Assembly (NCBI GenBank): GCA_022827405.1 | Contig: JAJDTA010000180.1 | Span: forward strand, 1-37,822 | DNA length: 37,822 nt | From: Acidimicrobiia bacterium | Lineage (GTDB): Bacteria > Actinomycetota > Acidimicrobiia > Acidimicrobiales > Bin134 | Direction: 5' to 3' | Shown here: positions 24,025 through 32,462 of the stretch, one piece after another | How positions within the stretch are numbered: the stretch's first letter is position 1 | How the letters are laid out: each line of letters starts with the position of its first letter | Notes under the pieces: generated by a model | The model's database searches: none | Told to the model about the DNA's origin: nothing | Seen by the model: only the letters and a program-made list of their open reading frames with translations | Translations under genes and position numbers: made by a program

Positions 24025-25410
24025 CTAGTAGCGCCAGCCGTCGCCGAATGTGGGGATGCGGCGGCCCAGGATGTCCTCCACGCAGGTGAGGGCGGCCCGG
24101 GCCGAGCGGTCGGTGCCGATGCCCCGGCTGCGGAAGGTCTCGCTGGCGAAGTACAGGCCGTCGACGGTGGGGGCCCGCCAATGGGGCCGGAACTTGCCCA
24201 CCAGCATGGGCTTTTGGGCAACGCCGAACGCCGGGTCGAACACGAACAGGCGCCTCTTCCACACATGCTCGGCCAGGCCGGGGTACATCACATAAAGCCC
24301 CTGTTCGAGGCGGTTGTACATGTCCTCGATGTAGCGGCGGTCCCGTCCGCGGGATCCGGGGACGATCCCGCCGGTGCAGTACAGATGGAGCCCGTTGGGG
24401 ATGCCCTGGGGGTCCATGGCCGCCTGGTCGTACATGTAGCCCGGCGTGGGGCTGTGGGGGGTTTCCAGCCAGGTGGCCAGCTCCCGGGGGTCGAACATGG
24501 TCACCGGTTCTTCGGTGGCGAAGTAGAGGTTGAGCATGGTCACCCGGTACTGGTCTTGGGCCAGATAGCGGATCTGGCTGGTGTACCACTCGGGCAGCTC
24601 CCACTCGGGCACCACGTTGAACACGTTCCACACCGGCAGGGTGGAGATGACCGCATCGCACTCGATCACCTCGCCGATGTCCCAGTCGTTGGGCACGGTG
24701 GGCTCATGGGGGATGGACACGCCAACCACCGCCCCGTTCTCGATCAGCACCCGGCCGGCCGCGGTCTGCATTCGCAGCTCGCCGCCGTGCTCGGTGAAGC
24801 CGTCGGCCAGGTCTTGCCACATGCCGTCCCAGCCCTGGCCGGGCCAGCAGGAGTAGGCGGCCATGTGCCGCTCCTCGTAGTGCATCTTGCGCACCCACAG
24901 GTTGTCGCTGGCCGAGTGGTCGTACCACTCGTCGGTCATGCACTCCAGCACGGCTATGAACTCATAGAGGTCGTAAACGCCCTGGTCAGAGGTGTACTGG
25001 GCCAGCCATTCCCGCATGGGGCGGTCGTCCCACTCCTCCAACTCGTCCCAGGTGCTCTCGGTGATGGCCTTGATGACCTTTTTGACCTCGGTCTTGTCGG
25101 GGTAGCGGTCACGGATCGACCCCCAGGTCTGGGTGTCGTTGTCCCAGATCGGCATGTCGTGGGACACCTCGCCGTGGATGAGCTCCTTGCCGACGTGCTC
25201 GAACACCTTGGTCAGACCCGAGCCGGGGTCTTCAATGAGGTGTCCGCCGAGGTTCACCTTGAAGCCCTCGTCGTCCACCGCCAACGCCCGGCCCCCCAAG
25301 AAAGGCGACCGCTCCAAGAGGGTGACCGACTTGCCTTCAGCGGCCAGAAGCGCCCCGGCGCTCAGCCCGGCTGCCCCGGCGCCGATGACGACAACGTCGC
25401 ATTTGGTCAT
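24025..25410 (-). CDS. Phytoene desaturase/amine oxidase-like FAD-dependent oxidoreductase
   Basis: 461 residues. N-terminal Rossmann motif VVVIGAGAAGLSAGALLAAEGKSVTLLER with the extended LGGRA second motif, and a C-terminal FAD contact DGLYFASETFRSRGIGTDRSA. This is the carotenoid desaturase/isomerase and monoamine-oxidase superfamily. No other carotenoid gene is present, so the name is structural only; it more likely oxidises a lipid or terpenoid handled by the neighbouring genes. An in-frame ATG at 25410 follows TAGTAT by six bases, suggesting a leaderless transcript. Confidence 0.82.
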   Translation of the reverse strand: MTKCDVVVIGAGAAGLSAGALLAAEGKSVTLLERSPFLGGRALAVDDEGFKVNLGGHLIEDPGSGLTKVFEHVGKELIHGEVSHDMPIWDNDTQTWGSIRDRYPDKTEVKKVIKAITESTWDELEEWDDRPMREWLAQYTSDQGVYDLYEFIAVLECMTDEWYDHSASDNLWVRKMHYEERHMAAYSCWPGQGWDGMWQDLADGFTEHGGELRMQTAAGRVLIENGAVVGVSIPHEPTVPNDWDIGEVIECDAVISTLPVWNVFNVVPEWELPEWYTSQIRYLAQDQYRVTMLNLYFATEEPVTMFDPRELATWLETPHSPTPGYMYDQAAMDPQGIPNGLHLYCTGGIVPGSRGRDRRYIEDMYNRLEQGLYVMYPGLAEHVWKRRLFVFDPAFGVAQKPMLVGKFRPHWRAPTVDGLYFASETFRSRGIGTDRSARAALTCVEDILGRRIPTFGDGWRY

Positions 25411-25416
25411 GGGGGG

Positions 25417-25422
25417 ATACTA
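25417..25422 (-). promoter_or_regulatory. TANNNT -10 box of a probable leaderless transcript
   Basis: On the minus strand TAGTAT is followed by CCCCCC and the ATG of the desaturase-like gene. The six-base gap is the distance seen in actinobacterial leaderless genes. No clear -35 was seen. Confidence 0.4.
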
Positions 25423-25500
25423 AGAGCGGGCGGCGTGGGGAGGCACGTTATGAAGGCGGCGAGTTGACGCTACCTGGGATATCGGCGCGGCAGTGTCCGG

Positions 25501-25575
25501 GCGGCGGGTCCTGTCACCGGAGGCCGGCCTGGCCGTCGGTGCGGCCAGGTCCGCCACCGGCGCCACCCACCGCCC
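25501..25575 (+). repeat. Dispersed palindromic intergenic element, copy 3
   Basis: It starts GCGGCGGGTCCTGTCACC and ends GGCGCCACCCACCGCCC. The central stem is CCTGGCCG / CGGCCAGG around TCGGTG. It lies downstream of the LLM gene stop (25608) but points the opposite way, and upstream of the desaturase-like gene. The flanking ends are nearly identical to the other two copies while the stem differs. Confidence 0.75.
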
Positions 25576-25607
25576 TTGCGGGAACGCTGATCAACTGGCG
25601 ACCCCGA

Positions 25608-26606
25608 TCAGGGCGTGGCGATCCGACTGAGCGCGTCCACGGTGGCCTGCGGGCCGATGTCGTCGCCCACGTGCGCTCCGGTGAGCAGCACGATGGGGAG
25701 GTCAACGCCGGCGGCGCGGTAGGCGTCAATGCGCTCGGCCAGCATGTCGGGCCCGAGGGCGCATTGGGCCAGCACGGCCTCATCGGGGACCATCGAGAGC
25801 GCCTTGGCCCGGTCTCCGCTCTGCCAGGCCTCGGCTACCTCGGGCAGGTTCTCGAATGTGCCGACGAACGCCGGTTGGTGGGTGGGGACCATGGAGTAGG
25901 CCAGCACCTGACGGCGCATTCGCTCTAGGGCTTGCTCGGGATCGGGGCCAGCGTAGGCCCAAAATGAGAGCACGGTGGCCACGTCGCCGGGTTTGCGCCC
26001 TGCTTCTGTGGCCGCGGCGTGGACGATCTCTTGTTTGGGGCCAACTTCCTCGGGCGGGCACCACGTCATGAACGCCGCGTCGGCGATTTCGCCGGCCACG
26101 GCGAGCATGCGGGGGTTGATGGCCCCTAGCCAGACGGGCACATCTACCGCGGGCAGGTCGAGCCGGAAGCCCTTGGATCGGAACCGGGGGCCATCGTGGT
26201 TCAGCTTCTCGCCTGCTAAGGCGGCTCTAAGGAGGGCGATGAACTCCCGCACGGTGGCCAGAGGCTGTTCGAAATCGCCTCCGTGCCAGCGACCCACCAC
26301 GATGGGACTGCTGGCCCCGATTCCGGCGATCACCCGTCCGGGAGCCAGCGAGGCCAAGGTGGCGAAGCCCATGGCGGTGAGCGCGGGGGAGCGGGTGTAG
26401 GCGGCCACGATGCCCGAGCCCAGCTTGATGCGCTCGGTGCGGGCGGCCATGGCCCCCAGGGTGGCGAACACCTCCGGACCGCCCACCTCGCCCACCAGCG
26501 CGGCGTCGATCCCGGATTGCTCGGCGTGTACGACCAGGTCGGTCAGCCAGCCGATGGAGAGGCCGTCCTCCACCGGCATGGTGATGGCCACCGGGGATCT
26601 GGACAT
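25608..26606 (-). CDS. Luciferase-like monooxygenase family (F420-dependent type) oxidoreductase
   Basis: 332 residues, a single TIM barrel. MPVEDGLSIGWLTDLVVHAEQSGIDAALVGE, IKLGSGIVAAYTRSPALTAMGFATLASLAPGRVIAGIGASSP (LLM signature) and PVWLGAINPRMLAVAGEIADA are diagnostic. It is unlike the LLM protein at 18996 in length and ends, so the two are not recent duplicates. Probably uses reduced F420 or FMN on a small substrate. It follows the VOC gene with a 40 bp gap and ends before the palindromic repeat. Confidence 0.86.
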   Translation of the reverse strand: MSRSPVAITMPVEDGLSIGWLTDLVVHAEQSGIDAALVGEVGGPEVFATLGAMAARTERIKLGSGIVAAYTRSPALTAMGFATLASLAPGRVIAGIGASSPIVVGRWHGGDFEQPLATVREFIALLRAALAGEKLNHDGPRFRSKGFRLDLPAVDVPVWLGAINPRMLAVAGEIADAAFMTWCPPEEVGPKQEIVHAAATEAGRKPGDVATVLSFWAYAGPDPEQALERMRRQVLAYSMVPTHQPAFVGTFENLPEVAEAWQSGDRAKALSMVPDEAVLAQCALGPDMLAERIDAYRAAGVDLPIVLLTGAHVGDDIGPQATVDALSRIATP

Positions 26607-26646
26607 GGCTAGTGGCGACCTACTGCGTTCTGCCGGAACCTGGGAA

Positions 26647-27180
26647 CTATCCGGAATAACGGCCGCGGAGCTCGTCGGCCAGGGGCTGGTTCTCGGCGTT
26701 ATCGGGGTGGGGGAGCCACTCCTCGCCTACCGACAGGTAGCGGGTGGCCAACTCGATCAGCGGGCCGTGGGCCTTGTCGGGGGGGATGAAGTTCCACTTG
26801 AGCCACGGCTGGGTGTCGGGATGGCTGGGATCGTCCATCACCAGCGGAATGTCGGCGTCGCGCACTCCATCGATCATGGTGTCGAAGTCGTCGGAACAGA
26901 AGGCGATGTGGTGGACGTACTCGCCCTTCTTGGCCAACACCTTGTCGGGCCAGTGGCCGGGCTCAGCGGGCGACCAGAGTTGGATGGACACTCCGGTGGG
27001 GTCGGGGTTCTGGAACGTGACCCACGCCATGGGGGTTCCGTCCATGTCGTCGGCGCCCTCTCCCCGGGTGACCTTCATGGTGTGGCCCGGCGCCAGCACC
27101 TCGAGGATCTGGCGCCAGTCCTCCTCGGCTTGGGCTAGGTCTTTCACCAGCAATGAGATGTGGTCGATGTGGATGCCCAT
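26647..27180 (-). CDS. VOC family protein, methylmalonyl-CoA epimerase-like
   Basis: 177 residues from ATG 27180. The two VOC modules start with MGIHIDHISLLVKDLAQAEEDW and YVHHIAFCSDDFDTMIDGV; His6 and the HH pair provide likely metal ligands, and SIQLWSP and PLIELATRY supply the usual later strand positions. The distribution resembles epimerase-type VOC proteins. The frame stays open far upstream through the antisense of the thiolase gene, but the conserved N-terminus fixes the start. AAGGAG is about 11 nt in front. It lies 32 bp after the thiolase stop, so a role on CoA thioesters is likely. Confidence 0.85.
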   Translation of the reverse strand: MGIHIDHISLLVKDLAQAEEDWRQILEVLAPGHTMKVTRGEGADDMDGTPMAWVTFQNPDPTGVSIQLWSPAEPGHWPDKVLAKKGEYVHHIAFCSDDFDTMIDGVRDADIPLVMDDPSHPDTQPWLKWNFIPPDKAHGPLIELATRYLSVGEEWLPHPDNAENQPLADELRGRYSG

Positions 27181-27212
27181 GTCTTTCGCTGTCTCCTTGG
27201 GGATCTCCCTGA

Positions 27213-28367
27213 CTATGCAGCCAGGTTCTCGATGATGGTGGCGTTGGCTAGTCCGCCGCCTTCGCACATGGTCTGGAGCCCGTAGCGGCCGCCAGAGCGC
27301 TCCAACTCGTTGAGCAGGGTGGTCATGATGCGGGCGCCGCTGGCCCCCAGCGGGTGGCCGAGGGCGATGGCCCCGCCGTTGACGTTCACCTTGTCCATGT
27401 CCACGCCGGTGTCTTTGGCCCAGGCCAGCACCACTGAGGCGAAGGCCTCGTTGCACTCGAACAGGTCGATGTCGTCCAGCCCCATGCCGGCTCGTTCCAG
27501 CACCTTGGCGGTGGCCGGGATGGGGCCGGTGAGGATGAGCACGGGGTCGCTGCCCACCACCGCCATGGTGTGGACCCGGGCCCTCGGGGTGAGGCCGTGG
27601 TCGGCCACTGCCTTCTCGGAGGCGATGAGCAGCGCGGCCGAGCCGTCGGTGATCTGGCTGGAGTTGGCCGCGGTCAGCGGGCCGTGCTCGGAGAATGGGC
27701 GCAGCTTGGCCATCTTCTCCATGGAGGTATCGGGCCGGATGCCCTCGTCGCGGGCGCATTCGCCCACCGCCAGCACCTCCCGCTCGAAGCGGCCCTCCTC
27801 CCAGGCCCGGGCCGCGTTCTGGTGGCTGCGCAAAGCCAGGCCGTTCATGTCTTCCAAGGTGACGTCCCACCGCTCGGCGATGAGATTGCCACCCCGGAAC
27901 TGGTGGACCTCCTCGTCGCCGAAGCGATTGGCCCAGCCGTCGCCGTCGAACGGATAGCGCATGCCCAGGTCGGGACCCACGTCGCCCTGGCTGTTGAGGT
28001 GAATAAGGCTCATCACCTCGACGCCGCCGGCCACCACCAGGTCTTGGGTGCCCGACATGATGCCCTGGGCGGCAAAGTGCACCGCCTGCTGTGACGACCC
28101 GCACTGGCGGTCGATGCTGACTGCCGGAACGTGCTCGGGAAGACCGGCCGACAGCCAGGCGTTGCGGGCCACGTTGAAGGCCTGGGCGCCGATCTGGCCG
28201 ACGCAGCCCATGATGCAGTCGTCCACTGCGCCTGGGTCCACACCTGTGCGTTCGAACAGTCCGCTCAAGATGTTGGCCCCGAGGTCGGCGGGGTGGAGGT
28301 GGCTCAGCCCCCCGCCGAAGCGGCCCATGGGGGAGCGAACTGCGTCGATGATGTAGGCGTCGGCCAT
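27213..28367 (-). CDS. Thiolase (acetyl-CoA C-acyltransferase)
   Basis: 384 residues with all thiolase catalytic landmarks: Cys89 in DRQCGSSQQA, His338 in ALGHPLGASGAR and Cys368 in QTMCEGGGLANA. It cleaves 3-ketoacyl-CoA with CoA to release acetyl- or propionyl-CoA (or condenses in reverse). It begins the lower part of the minus-strand catabolic block. A FadA6-like role in ring degradation would fit the Ipd-type genes but is inference. Confidence 0.93.
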   Translation of the reverse strand: MADAYIIDAVRSPMGRFGGGLSHLHPADLGANILSGLFERTGVDPGAVDDCIMGCVGQIGAQAFNVARNAWLSAGLPEHVPAVSIDRQCGSSQQAVHFAAQGIMSGTQDLVVAGGVEVMSLIHLNSQGDVGPDLGMRYPFDGDGWANRFGDEEVHQFRGGNLIAERWDVTLEDMNGLALRSHQNAARAWEEGRFEREVLAVGECARDEGIRPDTSMEKMAKLRPFSEHGPLTAANSSQITDGSAALLIASEKAVADHGLTPRARVHTMAVVGSDPVLILTGPIPATAKVLERAGMGLDDIDLFECNEAFASVVLAWAKDTGVDMDKVNVNGGAIALGHPLGASGARIMTTLLNELERSGGRYGLQTMCEGGGLANATIIENLAA

Positions 28368-28457
28368 GTCTGTGCTCCTGTTGATTCTCTTGCCTTGACT
28401 CTTCTAGCTGTCGGCTGACTTAGCCCTCGGTCTGGTTGCTGTCGGGACCGAGGCCTA

Positions 28458-29315
28458 TCAGCCCACAGCCCGCTCAGCGGCGGCCACGGTGTTAGCCATC
28501 AGCATGGTACGGGTCATCGGCCCCACCCCGCCGATTCGAGGCGAAAGCCAGCCCGCCACCTCGGCCACGTCGTCGTCCACATCCGACACCAGCTTGCCGT
28601 CGGCGAAGCTCACCCCAGCGGCCACCACCGCGGCACCAGGCTTCACCATGTCGGCTTTCACCATGCGAGGCGCCCCCGCCGCGGCGATCAAGATGTCGGC
28701 ATCGCGGGTATACCGGGAGATGTCGCCCGCCCCGGTATGCACCACGGTGACCGCAGCATTGGCGTTGGGCCGTTTCAGCGACAACAAGTTGGCCAACGGC
28801 CGCCCAATGGTTAGACCCCGCCCAATGATCACCACGTGCTGGCCGGCGATGGGAATCTCGTAGCGCTCCAGCATCAACTGGATCCCCCGCGGCGTACAGG
28901 CCAGCGGAGCATCAACCCCCTGCACCAGCCGCCCCAAGTTCACCGGGTGCAGCCCATCGGCGTCCTTCTCCGGAAGCACCCGCAGCAGGGCGGTCTCGTA
29001 GTCGAGTTGGCCGGGGAACGGGTACTGCATGATGTAGGCGTCCACCGCCGGGTCGGCGTTGAAGTCGTCCACCACGGCGTCGACTTCATCTTGGGTGGCA
29101 TCAGCAGGCAGATGCACCTCCCGAGAGCCCATGCCCAGTTCCTCGCTGTCGCGGTGCTTCATGGCCACGTAATTGGCCGACGGCCCATCGTCGCCCACCA
29201 ACAGCGTGCCCAGTCCCGGGGTTACCCCCTTCTCAGCCAGCGCAGCAATCCGCTCCCGCAGCCCTTCCTTGATCTCAGCCGACAGCATTTCGCCGTCCAA
29301 TTTGATAGCAGTCAT
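28458..29315 (-). CDS. folD: Bifunctional methylenetetrahydrofolate dehydrogenase/cyclohydrolase FolD
   Basis: 285 residues from ATG 29315 (an ATG at 29333 is also possible). It interconverts 5,10-methylene-, methenyl- and 10-formyl-tetrahydrofolate. The catalytic YVAMK pair (Tyr49, Lys53), the QYPFPGQL segment, the DGLHPVNLGRL substrate loop, the NADP site IIGRGLTIGRP and the C-terminal GGVGPMTRTML motif are present. The serine of the usual GRS motif is Gly here. It feeds the same one-carbon pool as the formate dehydrogenase at the right end. Confidence 0.93.
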   Translation of the reverse strand: MTAIKLDGEMLSAEIKEGLRERIAALAEKGVTPGLGTLLVGDDGPSANYVAMKHRDSEELGMGSREVHLPADATQDEVDAVVDDFNADPAVDAYIMQYPFPGQLDYETALLRVLPEKDADGLHPVNLGRLVQGVDAPLACTPRGIQLMLERYEIPIAGQHVVIIGRGLTIGRPLANLLSLKRPNANAAVTVVHTGAGDISRYTRDADILIAAAGAPRMVKADMVKPGAAVVAAGVSFADGKLVSDVDDDVAEVAGWLSPRIGGVGPMTRTMLMANTVAAAERAVG

Positions 29316-29428
29316 CGCCCGGAATTCTCGCATATCGAGAGTGCCTACAACGGTCAGGAAATGTGCCTGGGCTAGAGGACCCCTCTGGGCTGCTCAGTTC
29401 AAGTGGTCCCTGGAAGACCAGCTGGTAT

Positions 29429-29469
29429 GTACATTACGTACTTGACGTACGCAATCGCCCGGATAGTCT
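29429..29469 (+). promoter_or_regulatory. Leaderless promoter with repeated GTAC operator for the toxin-antitoxin pair
   Basis: TTGACG (29442-29447), a 16 bp spacer and TAGTCT (29464-29469), then six bases and the ATG at 29476: a good promoter for a leaderless mRNA. GTAC recurs at 29429, 29438 and 29447, exactly 9 bp apart, overlapping the -35 box; TTACGTAC/GTACGCAA also form an imperfect dyad. This is the expected place for antitoxin autorepression. Confidence 0.6.
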
Positions 29470-29475
29470 TGGAAT

Positions 29476-29886
29476 ATGCAGATTTTCACCTTCACGGATA
29501 CCCGTCGCAGGCTTCGTGAAGTACTCGACGCAGCCGAGGCAGGCAAGCCAATCGGGATTGAACGTCATGGCAGAAGGGTTGCGCTGGTTGAACGAGACCG
29601 TCTCCAGGGACTCCTCGCCGACTCCTGGCAGCTAGGCAGGCCCGAGGCGGTGGCTGAAGCGGGCGGCTGGTCGGTGTTCTTGCCCGGTACCCCGATCGCC
29701 GCCGATGGAGCCGATTTGGAGGAAGCCGTTGAGGAGTTCATAGACGCACTCAGGGAGTACGCACAGGATTGGGAGGAGCGGCTCAGACTGGTACCCAACC
29801 ATGAACACCTCTGGCCGCTCGTGCTGTTTGTGTCCATGAGCTCAGACGCTGAGCTAGCTAGTTGGGCCTTTGGCAGGAATTCTTGA
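29476..29886 (+). CDS. Phd/YefM-like antitoxin with extended C-terminus
   Basis: 136 residues. The first 50 (IFTFTDTRRRLREVLDAAEAGKPIGIERHGRRVALVER) have the Phd/YefM pattern of a DNA-binding dimer: strand, two helices, beta hairpin. The remaining 85 residues are acidic and helical, longer than in most Phd proteins, and should wrap the toxin. It overlaps the toxin gene by 4 bp (TTGA). The operator-like repeats directly upstream support autoregulation. Confidence 0.78.
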   Translation: MQIFTFTDTRRRLREVLDAAEAGKPIGIERHGRRVALVERDRLQGLLADSWQLGRPEAVAEAGGWSVFLPGTPIAADGADLEEAVEEFIDALREYAQDWEERLRLVPNHEHLWPLVLFVSMSSDAELASWAFGRNS

Positions 29887-30308
29887 GTTTTCCAGCGCCC
29901 ACCCGGCGAGATCATGCCCGTTTCTGCGAAGTCGAGGGTTGGAAGCTCGTTCGCTCCGCTGTTGGCAGACGCAGCACCCATTATGAGACCCATGAGCTAG
30001 AGCTTCCCGATGGCTCCGTCTTGAGGACGCGGGTATCAAGGCCACCGGATCGCACGAGCTACGGAGATGCGCTTTGGGGGCACATCTTGCGCGACCAGAT
30101 CAAGGTAAGCGCCGAGGAATTCTGGCGCTGCGTCCAAGACGGCGTACCGCCCGATCGCGGGACGCGACCAGGATCGGCAGAAGGGATCCCGGCTGATCTG
30201 CTCTACCTGCTGAAACACAGAGTGGGCCTCTCCGAAGCCAGTCTGAGCGAGATGACCAGGCAGGAGGCCATCGAGCGGATTCAGCAGTACTGGACAACAG
30301 GCGAGTAA
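29883..30308 (+). CDS. Toxin of the Phd-like pair, 'cytotoxic translational repressor' family
   Basis: About 141 residues from TTG 29883, which overlaps the antitoxin stop; an upstream in-frame TTG at 29862 is possible. I recognise the pattern RFCEVEGWKLVR, ETHELELPDGSVLRTRVSRP and LWGHILRDQIKVSAEEFWRCVQDGV from small actinobacterial proteins that databases commonly label cytotoxic translational repressor of toxin-antitoxin systems. No catalytic residue is obvious. The gene pair arrangement supports toxin function, but the mechanism is unproven. Confidence 0.75.
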   Translation: MSFPAPTRRDHARFCEVEGWKLVRSAVGRRSTHYETHELELPDGSVLRTRVSRPPDRTSYGDALWGHILRDQIKVSAEEFWRCVQDGVPPDRGTRPGSAEGIPADLLYLLKHRVGLSEASLSEMTRQEAIERIQQYWTTGE

Positions 30309-30338
30309 GGGGCTGGTGCCGCGCTAGGCGCGAATTAG

Positions 30339-31664
30339 CTAAGCAGCCAGAGTTGCCGTTGGTCCCCGAGCGCGATCTCGGTCGATTGCGCGGGGTGGGG
30401 ATTTCAGCTTGTTTTGCCCGGCGGCGTCTTCAACCACCGCGTAGCCGTGTTTGTGGACTTTCCTGTGGCATTTGGGGCAGAGCAACACCAGGTTGGTGAT
30501 GTCGGTGGGTCCGTCGTCGTCCCACCAGATGATGTGGTGGGCGTCGCAGGCGCTGGCTCTCATGCCGCACCCGATGCATTGCTTGTCGCGGGCAATCAGG
30601 GCCAGCTTTTGGGCGGCTGTGACGGCCCGCTGTTTTCTTCCCATATAAAGCGGCTGGCCGTCGGCGGCGAAGACGGCGGGGACAATGCCGGCGTCGCAGG
30701 CGATGTGGCGGAGGTCGTCGATGTCGATGGGGGTGCCGTCGATGAGGCCAGCGTTCTTGAGTTGGCCGCTCAATGTGTCGTAGTCGACCGAGACGATCAG
30801 TGTCGTGGCCTGTGGAGCAATTTCGGAGCCGAGGTCGTGACCCTCGGAGTCATCGCTGGACGCAGCGTCCGAATCACCGACGGGGCAGCAACCGCTGCTG
30901 TTGGAGTTGGCATCGGAATTATCAACTCGGGCCGGTCGCTGAGTGATGAGCGCGACCAAGGCATCGGCGTTGCGCTGTTCGTGTGTGCGGTCGCTCCCAG
31001 ACCGGGCGTCCTCGCGGAACAGCCGATCGCTCAGCTCGTAGAAAGCGGTCTTGACCCGCTCCCCAGCGATGCGATCAAACTCGGCGTGTAGAACGACCAT
31101 GTCGTCGTCCCCGTCAAACACCTTGCCGCTACGGCGCTCGCGCTGACGCTCGTGGCGGGTCAACCCGTCATCGGCCCGGCGTTGATCCTCCTGGCGGGCA
31201 ACAGCCTTCTTGAACTCATCGAGGTCTTCGGAGATGGCCACCACGACCAACTCCAACTCCTCTTCCTTGGACAGCGGCACCCGCAGATGCGACTCACCCA
31301 TCACCCGGGCATGATCAATAGAAATCCACCCCTGCTTGGCCGCCTCCAACGTGTCGGGCAACGCCTTGAGCGCGCTAGAGGTCTTGGCCTGCTGACGAGC
31401 CCGATGACGACCAAGCCCGAACTGACGGCACAATTCCTCAACCGCGTCCTCCCCCTCCAGATCCCCAAACCGCCCCAACAACGCCGTCAGGTAACCATCC
31501 AACTGCCGTCGGGCGCTGTCGGCCTGAAGAATCAACTTGACCAAACCACCCGACTCCAGCCCGTCGAATTCAGCCAGCTGAACATCCACGGTAGGCCTTT
31601 CGCCGCCCCGTGACTCGCCGTTGGCATTCGTGGTGTTTCCCCTGGTGAGAGAACCTAAATCCAT
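30339..31664 (-). CDS. DUF222 / HNH endonuclease (13E12 repeat family)
   Basis: 441 residues. The N-terminal DUF222 region (about 30-250) is followed by a C-terminal HNH nuclease: CIGCG, then CDAHHIIWW, then TNLVLLCPKCHRKVH, giving the zinc cysteines and catalytic histidine. The family is abundant and often multicopy in actinobacteria and thought to be mobile or selfish; its role is unclear. TAGACT lies six bases before the ATG on this strand, pointing to a leaderless transcript; no ribosome site is seen. Confidence 0.9.
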   Translation of the reverse strand: MDLGSLTRGNTTNANGESRGGERPTVDVQLAEFDGLESGGLVKLILQADSARRQLDGYLTALLGRFGDLEGEDAVEELCRQFGLGRHRARQQAKTSSALKALPDTLEAAKQGWISIDHARVMGESHLRVPLSKEEELELVVVAISEDLDEFKKAVARQEDQRRADDGLTRHERQRERRSGKVFDGDDDMVVLHAEFDRIAGERVKTAFYELSDRLFREDARSGSDRTHEQRNADALVALITQRPARVDNSDANSNSSGCCPVGDSDAASSDDSEGHDLGSEIAPQATTLIVSVDYDTLSGQLKNAGLIDGTPIDIDDLRHIACDAGIVPAVFAADGQPLYMGRKQRAVTAAQKLALIARDKQCIGCGMRASACDAHHIIWWDDDGPTDITNLVLLCPKCHRKVHKHGYAVVEDAAGQNKLKSPPRAIDRDRARGPTATLAA

Positions 31665-31706
31665 GCCAATAGTCTACCGACGCCAGTGACAACGTCCCCT
31701 TGCTAG

Positions 31707-32090
31707 TTAGGTTGGAGGTAAGGGCTTGTAGCCCCGCTGTGGTCGGTGGTCGTCCATCGCTCTTGCGGCAATACCGAGTCCGACGGCAGCAGCTCCCGCT
31801 ATTGAGGCAGCAGTGAGAAATCCAGTCACCATTCGATTCCGATCGTCGGCCTGCACGCACTTCTTCACCACAACGCTCGGGACATCGACCTTCCCCCACC
31901 TTGTCGCTAGTCCGCCGCAGTCAGATTCGAGGTCGTTGGCCACTTCGTTCACCCTTGCTGCTGCTATGAACAGTGCTATCGACACTAGAGCGGTGACCAC
32001 TGTGAACCAGAGAGCGAGGCTCTTGAGGTTGTTGCGCTTCCAGCGCAACTCGAACTGCTGATTGTCATGCGGGGAATCGGATTGGGTCAT
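31707..32090 (-). CDS. Small two-TM membrane protein, unrecognised
   Basis: 127 residues from ATG 32090. A hydrophilic start (MTQSDSPHDNQQFELRWKRNNLK) leads to TM1 (ALWFTVVTALVSIALFIAA), an extracellular loop of about 50 residues with two cysteines (DCGG, KKCVQ) that may form a disulfide, TM2 (GFLTAASIAGAAAVGLGIAA) and a short basic tail. Both ends should be in the cytoplasm. No family is recognised. The open frame continues upstream, but that extension is unlike a protein start. Moderate confidence that it is a real gene. Confidence 0.55.
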   Translation of the reverse strand: MTQSDSPHDNQQFELRWKRNNLKSLALWFTVVTALVSIALFIAAARVNEVANDLESDCGGLATRWGKVDVPSVVVKKCVQADDRNRMVTGFLTAASIAGAAAVGLGIAARAMDDHRPQRGYKPLPPT

Positions 32091-32426
32091 TTGGCAACAC
32101 TTTTTGTGTAGCAGCCTTAGGGTTTGTCCTGGGCGCGGTGGGTCCTGCTCGAACTGCCCAGTGACAAGAAGATAGCACGAGAATGCCAGATAGGATTCGG
32201 CCATCAGCAATAGGGCTTCCCCTCAGCCCAAGCCCGGCTGCTGGATTGCTGCGCGAGCGGCCTGCTGGGTGGCCGTCGCTTCTTCGGTCTTATTTCTGGC
32301 CGGGGCGATCACCAGTTTGTGATATTCGGGGGGAGATGCACCATGGATTGCTGTGCCGCACGAACAAAGGCATGGGGCCATAAAACAAGTGCAAGCCTCA
32401 AAACAGGCTGAGAGTCCAAAAGGTTG
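32091..32426. other. Intergenic region without a gene
   Basis: About 335 bp between the membrane protein and the HTH gene. A short AGCCT-CAAAAC-AGGCT dyad lies at 32394-32409. No credible coding frame, RNA or repeat was seen otherwise. Confidence 0.5.
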
Positions 32427-32460
32427 TTGGCTTAGTGGGTATGTCAGGTTATCCTGACAT
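32427..32460 (+). promoter_or_regulatory. Leaderless promoter overlapped by a perfect palindrome
   Basis: TTGGCT (32427-32432), 17 bp spacer and TATCCT (32450-32455), with ATG at 32463 seven bases later. ATGTCAGG-TTAT-CCTGACAT (32441-32460), with perfect eight-base arms, covers the -10 box. The palindrome is therefore well placed to be the operator of the small HTH protein that follows. Confidence 0.6.
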
Positions 32461-32462
32461 GC

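Noticed and set aside
26647-28104. A 485-residue frame that seems to fuse an extra domain to the VOC protein
   Set aside because: The upstream part is the out-of-frame reading of the thiolase gene; the VOC fold starts cleanly at ATG 27180.
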